Below, piece after piece: positions 1 to 6,591 of a stretch of DNA of 11,481 nucleotides (its first letter is position 1; each line of letters begins with the position of its first letter). The stretch covers positions 1 through 11,481 of the forward strand of contig JAKACR010000063.1 in NCBI GenBank assembly GCA_021821225.1. Direction: 5' to 3'. A program made the position numbers and the translations under genes. The notes under the pieces were generated by a model. That model was not told the origin of the DNA. It made no database searches and saw only the letters and a program-made list of their open reading frames with translations. Source of the stretch: Bacillota bacterium (GTDB taxonomy: Bacteria; Bacillota; Bacilli; Alicyclobacillales; SLC66).

Positions 1-1449
1 ATCAATCCCCTGATCCAGCGGGCGGCGCAACAGGCGCTGGCGACCGTGCAGAAGCGGTTCACCCCTGCGCACGCGGCGATCATCGTGGCGGATCCGTACA
101 CGGGAGCCGTTCTGGCGATGGCCACTCTGCCGCATTACAATCCAAACCGTTACTGGCAGTATCCCGCCTCCACGCTCTACACCAACTGGGCCATCTCCGA
201 TCCGTTTGAGCCGGGTTCCACCTTCAAGCCCTATACGCTCACCGGCGCGCTGACCACGCACGCAATCAATCTGAATCATACTTACATGTCCGGCGTCATT
301 TACGTGAACGGGGTTCCCATTCGCGACTGGAATCTGTACGGGTGGGGGAGGATCACCTATGCCCAGGCGATGATCAATTCTAGCAATGTGGGCTTTGTGC
401 GCATCGGACAGGCGGAGGGCGTGAAGACGTTCTATCACTATCTGCGGCAGTACGGCTTTACGCAGCCCACCGGCATTGATCTGCCAGGGGAGGCCGGATC
501 GATCATCTTTCCCGAAAAGAATCTCAATCCGGTGGATTTTGCCACCATGACATTTGGCCAGGGACTGGCTGTAACGCCCATCCAGCAGGTGGCCGCCATC
601 AGTGCGATCGCCAATGGCGGCCACCTGCTCACCCCTTATCTCGTTTCGAAAATCGTCTCGCCAGCCGGCAAGGTGGTGTATCGCCATACGCCCCACGTGG
701 TGCGGCGGGTGGCCTCGCCGGCCATCATGAAACAGATCACGCAACTGATGGTCAAAACGGTCAATCAGGATCCGCAGGGGGCAGTCGGCGTGATTCCCGG
801 CTACCAGGTGGCGGGGAAGACGGGCACGGCGGAGATTCCCAAACCGGGCGGCGGTTATTATGCGAACCTGTATAACCTGTCTTTCATTGGCTTCGCGCCG
901 GCCAACCACCCGGCCGTCGTCGTGTTTGCCACCGTCAATGAACCGCATCACACTGCGCAATGGGGAGATTGGGTCGCGACGCCCGCCGCCAATTTTGTCA
1001 TGCGAAGGGCGCTTGGCATCCTGCATGTGCCGCCGCAACAGACCTTTGCGTCGCAGCAGATCACGACAGCCGTTCCGCACGCCCAGTACGTCACGGTGCC
1101 GGCGCTTTCCGGCCAGTCCGTCCAATCCGCCGCAAAGCGATTGGCCGCGCTTGGACTGGGAATGCGAAGCGCGGGCGGAGCAGGTGTGATTGAACGGCAG
1201 TGGCCTCAGCCGGGAACGCGGCTGAGCGTGCACAGTCTGGTCGCGGTGGGCGCCGAAGGATCCAGCCGCGACGTTCATGAAGCGGTCGTTCCGGATCTGG
1301 TCGGCCTTCTGGCGACGCAGGCCATGCATCTGTGCGCCTGGATCGGACTGACGCTGCGCCTGCACGGGGTGGGCTATACGGTGGCGCAGAGCGTTCCTCC
1401 CGGACGGTCGCTGCCTCTGGGCGCCACGCTCTACGCCACACTCCGTTGA
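1..1449 (+). CDS. Class B penicillin-binding protein (peptidoglycan D,D-transpeptidase) with C-terminal PASTA domains, 5' end missing
   Basis: The reading frame is open from base 1, so the true start lies to the left; the first visible in-frame GTG at 46 is inside the transpeptidase domain. The protein cross-links peptidoglycan stem peptides outside the membrane. All three active-site motifs of the family are visible: STFK with the nucleophilic Ser at bases 217-228, SSN at 379-387 and KTGT at 817-828. Two PASTA repeats follow (about 1087-1257 and 1285-1446). This arrangement matches the FtsI/PBP2B/SpoVD class, but PBP2B and SpoVD cannot be told apart without the N-terminus. In Bacillota such genes usually sit in the dcw cluster and are followed by murE or mraY. 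Here the next gene is convergent and unrelated, so this is probably a stand-alone paralogue. The transpeptidase identity is secure; the subfamily is not. Confidence 0.93.
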   Translation: MNPLIQRAAQQALATVQKRFTPAHAAIIVADPYTGAVLAMATLPHYNPNRYWQYPASTLYTNWAISDPFEPGSTFKPYTLTGALTTHAINLNHTYMSGVIYVNGVPIRDWNLYGWGRITYAQAMINSSNVGFVRIGQAEGVKTFYHYLRQYGFTQPTGIDLPGEAGSIIFPEKNLNPVDFATMTFGQGLAVTPIQQVAAISAIANGGHLLTPYLVSKIVSPAGKVVYRHTPHVVRRVASPAIMKQITQLMVKTVNQDPQGAVGVIPGYQVAGKTGTAEIPKPGGGYYANLYNLSFIGFAPANHPAVVVFATVNEPHHTAQWGDWVATPAANFVMRRALGILHVPPQQTFASQQITTAVPHAQYVTVPALSGQSVQSAAKRLAALGLGMRSAGGAGVIERQWPQPGTRLSVHSLVAVGAEGSSRDVHEAVVPDLVGLLATQAMHLCAWIGLTLRLHGVGYTVAQSVPPGRSLPLGATLYATLR

Positions 1450-1505
1450 TCGAAAGCTGCATACGCGATTGTAACCGGCGTTTAAAAATGGCGTGTGTAC
1501 GGCTG

Positions 1506-1558
1506 AAGGGGACATGGGGTATAGCGCCTGCACAGCGGGCTTTATCCCATGTCCCCTT
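1506..1558. repeat. Inverted pair of REP-like elements between convergent genes
   Basis: A perfect 13-base inverted repeat (AAGGGGACATGGG at 1506-1518 and its complement at 1546-1558) encloses 27 bases. The similarity runs further inward: read inward from each end, the two arms give AAGGGGACATGGGGTATAGC and AAGGGGACATGGGATAAAGC, so two copies of one unit face each other. The unit recurs at 10270-10291 and, partly, at 3935-3952. The pair lies between the PBP stop and the stop of the solute-binding protein gene, where it could fold as a hairpin in either transcript. There is no T-run after either arm, so I do not call it a canonical intrinsic terminator. It resembles REP/BIME palindromes, the sequences mobilised by RAYT transposases in other bacteria; that link is inference. 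Confidence 0.7.
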
Positions 1559-1563
1559 GGCGC

Positions 1564-2934
1564 TTACGGTTGCACCGCGCTCTGCCACGCCTGCTGGACG
1601 GCGGCCAGTCCCTTGGCGGCCGACTCGTTGCCAATCCACACCGGCGCCATCAATTGGGTGAAGGGCGTCGTGAGGACAGACGCGTTGTTCACCACGTTGG
1701 CCGGATCAGGAAAGTCGTGCTGGACACCGCCCAGATAAACCTGCTTGAACTGCGCTTTCGTCATGGAAAAACCGCGAATGCGGGACGCCGCGTCCACCCA
1801 TTGATTCAGGTACTTCGTCGTGACGCGCGGAGGATTGACCTCGGCCAGATGCACGAGTTGTTCCGCGCCAAAACCGCGGGTCGCGAACAGCATGAACTGG
1901 AAGGCCGTGTGCGGATGCTGGCTCGTCCTGGAGAGATAGAATGCATTGTCCTCGCGTTGGTTCGTGTCCACACCCGCCGGTCCGTAGGGAAACGGCGCGA
2001 TGGCCCACTGAAACTTGGGCTTGGCCACCGCAGCCTCGCGCCACAGCCATCCGCCCACTTCAACGATCCCGATGCGTCCGGTGAAAAATGGACTGCCGAG
2101 CGTTGACATCGCCGTCAATTCGCCCGCTGGCGGCGACACGCGCCACTTGGTCGTCAGATCGGCGAGCCAGGTCATCGCTTGCACCATACCGGGGCGCGTC
2201 GCGTACGTGTGTGTCAGCGGTCCGCCCCGGTAAGCGGGGCTGTACTGCGGACCGCCCTTAGCATTGAGCGGATCGGCCCCCCACTCCCACGCGAGTGAGC
2301 CGATGCTGCCCGGAGTCAAAATGGCTCCCCAGGTGGCCGTTTTGGGGTTGTTCGTGTTGTGCGTCAAGCGTTGCGCGTCATGGAGCAGGGTGGTGAGCGT
2401 GAATTGCTTGTCGGCCCAACTGGTCGGCAGAAACGGAACGTGGTACTTGCGAAAGAGTGTTTTGTTATAGGCGAGAAAAACAGGGTTGCTCAACCAGGGA
2501 ATGCCGAACAACTGCCCATTTTTGCTGTACTCCTGGCGATAGAGGGCAGGGATGTAGGAAGGGCTCAGTTTGGCGGCCTTGAAATACGGGTTCAGATTCG
2601 TCACAAGTTGATGATCCACGAGTGTGTAGATGCCCGTGCTGTTCCAGTCGGTGAAAATATCGGGTGTCTTTCCTGCAGCCACGAGTGTAAGCAGTTTTTC
2701 GTTGTACGCCGCGCTGCCCGGCGTGATCACCTGGACGTGTACGCCGGGGTGGCTCTTTTCAAACGCCGTCGCCACCACTGTCGCGTACTTGTCAATCAAG
2801 GGATCTTCGGGCACCAGCCAGGAGATGTTCTTTTGCGGAGCCGCCTGCACACTCTGGCCTGTCGCCAATGCGCAGATCGCGATGGCCGACACGGCCAATC
2901 CGCGGACGGTCGTGCGCTGCTTCCTGTTTGTCAT
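1564..2934 (-). CDS. Exported ABC transporter substrate-binding protein, family 1 (sugar type)
   Basis: The 456-residue protein would capture a solute, probably a sugar or oligosaccharide, outside the membrane and deliver it to an ABC permease. Residues 1-31 form a signal peptide: a basic start (TNRKQR), a hydrophobic core and a signal peptidase I type site (VQA before AP). There is no lipobox Cys, although most Gram-positive binding proteins are lipoproteins. The mature start (NISWLVPEDPLIDKYATVV), the AAGKTPDIF stretch and the length match the MalE-like family 1 fold. I chose the ATG at 2934 because a GGGGG stretch sits 7 bases upstream; an ATG at 2940 abuts that stretch and one further upstream lacks a site. 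No permease or ATPase gene lies next to it: the downstream gene is the convergent PBP and the upstream gene a deacetylase. A cre-like site and promoter lie upstream (3045-3087). The substrate is not shown; maltodextrin is a guess from the nearby amylase. Confidence 0.88.
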   Translation of the reverse strand: MTNRKQRTTVRGLAVSAIAICALATGQSVQAAPQKNISWLVPEDPLIDKYATVVATAFEKSHPGVHVQVITPGSAAYNEKLLTLVAAGKTPDIFTDWNSTGIYTLVDHQLVTNLNPYFKAAKLSPSYIPALYRQEYSKNGQLFGIPWLSNPVFLAYNKTLFRKYHVPFLPTSWADKQFTLTTLLHDAQRLTHNTNNPKTATWGAILTPGSIGSLAWEWGADPLNAKGGPQYSPAYRGGPLTHTYATRPGMVQAMTWLADLTTKWRVSPPAGELTAMSTLGSPFFTGRIGIVEVGGWLWREAAVAKPKFQWAIAPFPYGPAGVDTNQREDNAFYLSRTSQHPHTAFQFMLFATRGFGAEQLVHLAEVNPPRVTTKYLNQWVDAASRIRGFSMTKAQFKQVYLGGVQHDFPDPANVVNNASVLTTPFTQLMAPVWIGNESAAKGLAAVQQAWQSAVQP

Positions 2935-3044
2935 CTGCATACCCCCGTTTCCCTCAGGCCGCGAACCTGCCACGCTCTTTAAAGGGTATTGGCCCGCGCC
3001 TTCATGGGATAATTTCGTTCAATTCGGATTTATTAGTCTAAATC

Positions 3045-3074
3045 ATCGTACGCCATTCCTGTACAGGGCGTCAA
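3045..3074 (-). promoter_or_regulatory. Sigma-A type promoter of the solute-binding protein gene
   Basis: On the minus strand, TTGACG (3074-3069) and TACGAT (3050-3045) are separated by 18 bases. Transcription would start near 3038, giving a leader of about 100 bases. The spacer contains a perfect 10-base palindrome, CCTGTACAGG (3058-3067), which could be a second operator. The -35 box abuts a cre-like sequence. Confidence 0.55.
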
Positions 3075-3087
3075 GATGGCGCTTTCA
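3074..3087 (-). promoter_or_regulatory. cre-like operator upstream of the solute-binding protein promoter
   Basis: Read on the minus strand the sequence is TGAAAGCGCCATCT. It matches the Bacillus cre consensus TGWAARCGYTWNCW at 13 of 14 positions; the mismatch is C for T at position 10. The last base is also the first base of the predicted -35 box, so a bound CcpA or other LacI-family protein would touch RNA polymerase. The amylase gene 1 kb away carries a cre-like site of the same quality. Confidence 0.5.
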
Positions 3088-3141
3088 TAACCTGTTTGCT
3101 TCATGCAGATGCCATGTTGCAATACGGTTTTTATTTAGAAT

Positions 3142-3166
3142 CCATGGCGTCGGCGCGCCACCATGG
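3142..3166 (-). terminator. Possible weak terminator hairpin after the deacetylase gene
   Basis: CCATGG occurs at 3142-3147 and 3161-3166 around the arms TGGCG (3145-3149) and CGCCA (3156-3160), so a GC-rich hairpin with alternative pairings can form 47-71 bases past the deacetylase stop. On the minus strand it is followed by ATTCTAAATAAAAACC, which is AT-rich but not a U-run. The gap 2935-3212 otherwise holds only the promoter elements of the downstream gene. Confidence 0.3.
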
Positions 3167-3212
3167 GCAGGTTGACCATTTTCTCACTTTGGATTCAGCG
3201 AATGCTGCTCAG

Positions 3213-3896
3213 CTACAGGTAAAGACTGGAACGCCACATCTTGTGGAATGGTTCGATCGTCATCTGGACATCCGGATTCAACTGATTGGTGATGTGGCGC
3301 AATCGCTGCTCGTCAACACCTGCGCCGAATTGGCTGGCATGCGCCCCTGCGGCGTGCAGCTTGCGTTCGAACACGTCGGTGATATCCACATAGTAATTGG
3401 GTTCGTCGCAGTTGAAGAGGTACAGTTCCGAACTGCGATGGCAGACGACCTCGTCGGAGAGCTGCCGGTGATAGTACCAGCAATTCGCCCCCAGGTGGGC
3501 CGCCTCGATCATCGCAAATCCGATCGCGCGGTGATCCGAGTGGATCTCGTAACGCTTCCACGGGTCGAATGTTAGCACGACATCGGGCCGAATGGAGCGG
3601 ACGAGGCGGAACAGCGTCTCTTTCAGATCGGTCGCGTACTCCAGTTCCCCGTCGCGGTAGTCCAGTTGGATAACGCGCTGGACGCCAAGACGGGCAGCCG
3701 CTTCTTCCATTTCCCTCTTGCGCGCCTGGGCAATCCGTTCGGGCGTCATGGCGGGGTCGTGACTGCCCTTTTCTCCCTGTGTGCCCACCACCAGCGTGAC
3801 GTGGTTCCCGGCGTCGCACAGGCGCAGGATCGTGCCGGAACAAAAGACCTCGTCGTCAGGGTGGGCGGTGCACACAAGAATGTGTTTGTCGCGCAT
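3213..3896 (-). CDS. PIG-L/LmbE family zinc deacetylase (BshB-like)
   Basis: The 227-residue product belongs to the PIG-L family, metal-dependent hydrolases that remove N-acetyl groups from amino sugars; the Bacillota members BshB1/BshB2 deacetylate GlcNAc-malate in bacillithiol synthesis. The metal and catalytic motif AHPDDE is at residues 11-16, close to the N-terminus as in the family, and HSDH is at 119-122. The open frame extends to 4064, but the start at 3896 is preceded by GGAGAG (3907-3902) with a 5-base gap, and the family begins just before the AHPDDE strand. No glycosyltransferase (bshA) or bshC lies nearby, so the bacillithiol role is inferred from family and size. Its upstream region is shared with the divergent amylase and contains a weak -10-like GATAAT (3926-3921) without a good -35. 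Confidence 0.88.
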   Translation of the reverse strand: MRDKHILVCTAHPDDEVFCSGTILRLCDAGNHVTLVVGTQGEKGSHDPAMTPERIAQARKREMEEAAARLGVQRVIQLDYRDGELEYATDLKETLFRLVRSIRPDVVLTFDPWKRYEIHSDHRAIGFAMIEAAHLGANCWYYHRQLSDEVVCHRSSELYLFNCDEPNYYVDITDVFERKLHAAGAHASQFGAGVDEQRLRHITNQLNPDVQMTIEPFHKMWRSSLYL

Positions 3897-3934
3897 GATG
3901 ACTCTCCGTCCTGTGGGGAAATTATCGCCTGCAA

Positions 3935-3952
3935 AGAGGACTTTATCACATG
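3935..3952. repeat. Partial copy of the REP-like element in the deacetylase upstream region
   Basis: The 18 bases AGAGGACTTTATCACATG match 10270-10287 at 17 of 18 positions. The GTCCC arm that closes the hairpin at the other copy is missing here. Instead the end runs into TGATAA, so TTATCA (3943-3948) and TGATAA (3951-3956) form a different perfect inverted repeat with a 2-base centre. It lies 39-56 bases upstream of the deacetylase start. Confidence 0.5.
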
Positions 3953-3971
3953 ATAACACGGATCTTGCTGA

Positions 3972-3985
3972 ACAAAAATTTTTGT
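3972..3985. other. A-tract/T-tract palindrome between divergent genes
   Basis: ACAAAAATTTTTGT is a perfect 14-base palindrome made mainly of an A5T5 run. It lies 29 bases upstream of the amylase -35 box. Such runs are intrinsically bent and can act as UP-like elements or as operators. Which of these applies, if any, cannot be seen from sequence. Confidence 0.4.
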
Positions 3986-4013
3986 GCCGGAGAACACAAG
4001 GCCGGAAACAAGC

Positions 4014-4042
4014 TTGATCGGTGGCCTGCCAAAAAGTATAAT
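4014..4042 (+). promoter_or_regulatory. Sigma-A promoter of the amylase gene
   Basis: TTGATC (4014-4019) and a perfect TATAAT (4037-4042) are separated by exactly 17 bases. Transcription is predicted to start near 4049, inside a cre-like operator. The leader to the GTG start is about 95 bases and contains a small hairpin, ATCGG-CAA-CCGAT (4080-4092). Confidence 0.75.
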
Positions 4043-4047
4043 ATTCG

Positions 4048-4061
4048 TGAAAACGTTTGCG
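4048..4061 (+). promoter_or_regulatory. cre-like/LacI-family operator over the amylase transcription start
   Basis: TGAAAACGTTTGCG matches the cre consensus TGWAARCGYTWNCW at 13 of 14 positions; the last base is G instead of A/T. Its core, AAACGTTT, also resembles operators of LacI-family maltose regulators such as MalR. The position across the predicted start site is typical of repression. Whether CcpA or a dedicated sugar repressor binds cannot be decided here; no regulator gene is in the window. Confidence 0.65.
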
Positions 4062-4130
4062 CAAAAAAGCGATGGGAAGATCGGCAACCGATGTCGGCTG
4101 GTGGCAGAATCACATTATTCACAACAGACA

Positions 4131-4138
4131 GGGAGAGG
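4131..4138 (+). promoter_or_regulatory. Ribosome binding site deciding the GTG start of the amylase
   Basis: GGGAGAGG lies 5 bases before GTG at 4144. The frame is open further upstream, to an ATG at 4057, but that ATG lies inside the cre-like operator and lacks a ribosome site. Translation from GTG places a signal peptide exactly at the N-terminus, which supports this choice. Confidence 0.75.
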
Positions 4139-4143
4139 GAAAC

Positions 4144-6417
4144 GTGGCAAGACAGCATGACAGAAGACGGCGGCACAGGATGGCGGCGGCGTGTGCGCTG
4201 GTTGCGGGCGGGCTGTTCGCTCCGGGGGTGGCGGGCGCCAGAACGGCCCCGTGGTACGACGGCTTGTATCACGATTCGTGGAACGCGTTTTTCCGCGCGC
4301 CGTTTGGCGCCGATCCGACCGGGAATCCGGTGACGCTGCGCCTGGTGACGCCGCGCGGGGTGACGGCCGCCGACGTGCAGTTGTCGGACATCAACAATCA
4401 CTTTTCCGCCACGGCCAGCGTGCCGATGACGCGGATGCCGGAAGCGTTGCTGGCCAGGGCAGTGGGCGCGTCCAAAGCCCGGACTGAGGCGGCGTGGCAG
4501 GCGGTGATCCCTCCGAAGTACCTCGCCGTGCCCGGAGTGCTCTACTATCAGTTCATGGCGCGACAGGGCAAAGCCGTCGCCTACTACGGCAACAACGGCA
4601 ACGGTTACGGCGGAGTCGGGGTTGCGACTTCGCAGGGCGATTCACTCGTGCAGTACAAGATCACGGTGTACGCCCGTTCCTTCACGACGCCGTCATGGCT
4701 CGTCCATGGACTGATCTATGAGATTTTCCCCGATCGCTTTTATAACGGAAACAAGAAGAACGACGAGAATCCGAAGACACAAAAGGCGATCGCGACAAAC
4801 GCAAACGGTAAGGAAACGCTCGTGCCGATACAATTTCATAAAAATTGGTACAGTACGCCGTACGATCCGAACATCGTGGCGAATCCCGGCTCGAAGCACT
4901 ACAAGCAGGAACTGGCGCTGCGCGGAAACGGCACATGGAATACAGATTTCTTTGGCGGCGATCTGCGCGGGGTGATCGACAAACTGGGCTATCTGCAAAG
5001 CCTCGGCGTGAACACGATCTATCTCACGCCGATCTTTCAGGCGGAGTCGAACCACAAATACGATACGGGGAATTACTTTCAGATCGATCCCGGTTTCGGC
5101 ACGTTGCAGACGTTCAAGGACCTGATCCGCGCCGCCAAAGCCCGCCACATGCACATCATTCTCGACGGCGTATTCGAGGACACCGGCAGTGACAGCGCCT
5201 ATTTCAACCGCTTCGGAACGTACAAGAGCGTGGGAGCATGGCAGGAGCACCTCAATCCGAAGCTGAAGTCGCCCTATTACAACTGGTATCTGTGGAATCC
5301 CGGAGGCAATCCTCCCTACCAGGGATGGGCGGGCCTCGACACGCTTCCCATGACCAATACGGCGGACAAGGGTTGGCAGCAGTTCGTTTATGGCAAATGG
5401 GATCCAAAAGCCCCGACAAATCCGGCGAAAAATTCGGTCGCGCGCTATTGGCTCAGCATGGGGGCCTCCGGTTGGCGGCTGGATTCAGCCGACAACAGCA
5501 ATTTTTCCGTCGCGTGGTGGACGGCATTTCGCAAGGCGGTCAAACAGGTGGATCCGCAGGCCGCCATCATCGGCGAGGATTGGAATAATCCAACAAACGA
5601 CAACGGCACGGACTGGCTGACCGGCACAACCTGGGATTCGACGATGAACTATCCGTTCCGCAATGCCGTGATTTCGTTTTTCCGAGGGAATTACAACGAC
5701 GGCAGCGTGCAGAACTACGCGATGAACGCACAGCAATTCAACGATACGCTGATGAAGATGCTGGAGGAGTATCCGAAGCCGGCGATGTACGCCATGATGA
5801 ACCTGCTCGGTTCGCATGACACGGAACGCATCCTGACGATTCTTGAAGGCGCGCCGGACGCGACGTCACTGTCCGCTTTCCAGCAGGCGACATGGCGTCC
5901 CACTCCGGCGCAAAAAGCGTCCGGAATCCGCAAACTCGAACTGGCGACGGATTTTCAATATGGATTTGTCGGCGTGCCGATGATTTATTATGGTGACGAG
6001 GCTGGACTGATCGGTTATAAAGACCCACTTTCGCGCGGCACCTATCCGTGGGGTCGGGCAAACCAGGCGCTGATCGCGCACTACCGGTTGCTTGGAAAGA
6101 TCCGCAATGCGCACCCGGTCTTGCAATCCGGGACGTTTACGCCGCTTTACGCGAGCGGGGAGACGTACGTCTTCGCCCGCGCCATACGTGGGGGGCGGGA
6201 CGCGCTGGGCGCTGTGGCGAAAAACGCGACAGCCGTGGTCGCAGTCAACAACGGACCGGCCCGCACGCTGCGCGTGAATGTGGGAGGTCTGCTGCCTGAC
6301 GGCACGATTCTGCGGGACGCTTTGCAAAGCGGAAAAAGTTACACTGTGCGGAGCGGATCGATCACGTTGTCCCTTGGGGCAGAAGGCGGCGCCATGCTGT
6401 TCGCCCAGTCCGATTGA
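4144..6417 (+). CDS. Secreted GH13 alpha-amylase/neopullulanase-like glycoside hydrolase
   Basis: The 757-residue enzyme should hydrolyse alpha-glucans (starch, pullulan or maltodextrins) outside the cell. A basic stretch (RRRRHR) and hydrophobic core form a signal peptide ending near AGA, residue 32. A beta-rich N-terminal domain (about 33-185) precedes the TIM barrel, which starts near LIYEIFPDRFYNG. The catalytic residues are present: nucleophile D447 in GWRLDSAD, acid/base E478 in IIGEDWNN and H558-D559 in LGSHDTER. A region V-like LPMTN is at 401-405, and the C-terminus is a beta domain. This layout is close to the neopullulanase/cyclomaltodextrinase/amylopullulanase group, but those CDases are usually cytoplasmic. 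Region I, normally D-x-V-x-N-H, reads DGVFED (341-346), so Asn and His are Glu and Asp. There is no S-layer, cell-wall or obvious C-terminal starch-binding domain. Exact specificity is uncertain. Confidence 0.92.
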   Translation: MARQHDRRRRHRMAAACALVAGGLFAPGVAGARTAPWYDGLYHDSWNAFFRAPFGADPTGNPVTLRLVTPRGVTAADVQLSDINNHFSATASVPMTRMPEALLARAVGASKARTEAAWQAVIPPKYLAVPGVLYYQFMARQGKAVAYYGNNGNGYGGVGVATSQGDSLVQYKITVYARSFTTPSWLVHGLIYEIFPDRFYNGNKKNDENPKTQKAIATNANGKETLVPIQFHKNWYSTPYDPNIVANPGSKHYKQELALRGNGTWNTDFFGGDLRGVIDKLGYLQSLGVNTIYLTPIFQAESNHKYDTGNYFQIDPGFGTLQTFKDLIRAAKARHMHIILDGVFEDTGSDSAYFNRFGTYKSVGAWQEHLNPKLKSPYYNWYLWNPGGNPPYQGWAGLDTLPMTNTADKGWQQFVYGKWDPKAPTNPAKNSVARYWLSMGASGWRLDSADNSNFSVAWWTAFRKAVKQVDPQAAIIGEDWNNPTNDNGTDWLTGTTWDSTMNYPFRNAVISFFRGNYNDGSVQNYAMNAQQFNDTLMKMLEEYPKPAMYAMMNLLGSHDTERILTILEGAPDATSLSAFQQATWRPTPAQKASGIRKLELATDFQYGFVGVPMIYYGDEAGLIGYKDPLSRGTYPWGRANQALIAHYRLLGKIRNAHPVLQSGTFTPLYASGETYVFARAIRGGRDALGAVAKNATAVVAVNNGPARTLRVNVGGLLPDGTILRDALQSGKSYTVRSGSITLSLGAEGGAMLFAQSD

Positions 6418-6539
6418 CCATACCGCGCGGCCGCGCATCATCTGCAGAATGAAAATTGGCTGGGTCGCCAGTGCCCCTTTGCTCGTCGCGAGTTTAGCGC
6501 AGCGGTGTTTGAGCAGGGGCCCGCCTGCCGAAGATGGAT

Positions 6540-6555
6540 GGACCCCATTGTCCCC
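6540..6555. repeat. Possible degenerate REP-like element between convergent genes
   Basis: ACCCCATTGTCCCC (6542-6555) differs from ACCCCATGTCCCC, the complement of the left arm at 1506-1519, by one inserted T. GGAC (6540-6543) and GTCC (6550-6553) could pair in a short hairpin. As at 1506-1558, it lies between two converging genes. The rest of the 174-base gap 6418-6591 shows a 12-base GC palindrome (6425-6436) and a 5-bp hairpin (GCAGG 6513-6517 with CCTGC 6524-6528), neither with a T-run. Confidence 0.3.
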
Positions 6556-6591
6556 GGAGGGATGACAACGCTTGGCGCCTGGCCCCCATTT

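Noticed and set aside
2359..2982. Plus-strand open frames opposite the solute-binding protein
   Set aside because: They mirror the minus-strand gene with its signal peptide and have no support of their own.
3003..3012. CATGGGATAA, shared with the REP-like element
   Set aside because: Only 10 bases match and the flanking GGGGA and AAGCCC are absent, so it may be coincidence.
3897..4064. N-terminal extension of the deacetylase to 4064
   Set aside because: It would run through the A-tract palindrome and amylase promoter, add 56 residues before a motif that normally lies near the N-terminus, and ignore the good ribosome site before 3896.
6425..6436. 12-base palindrome GCGCGGCCGCGC just after the amylase stop
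   Set aside because: It has no loop beyond four bases of its own stem and no T-run; such strings are expected in GC-rich DNA.
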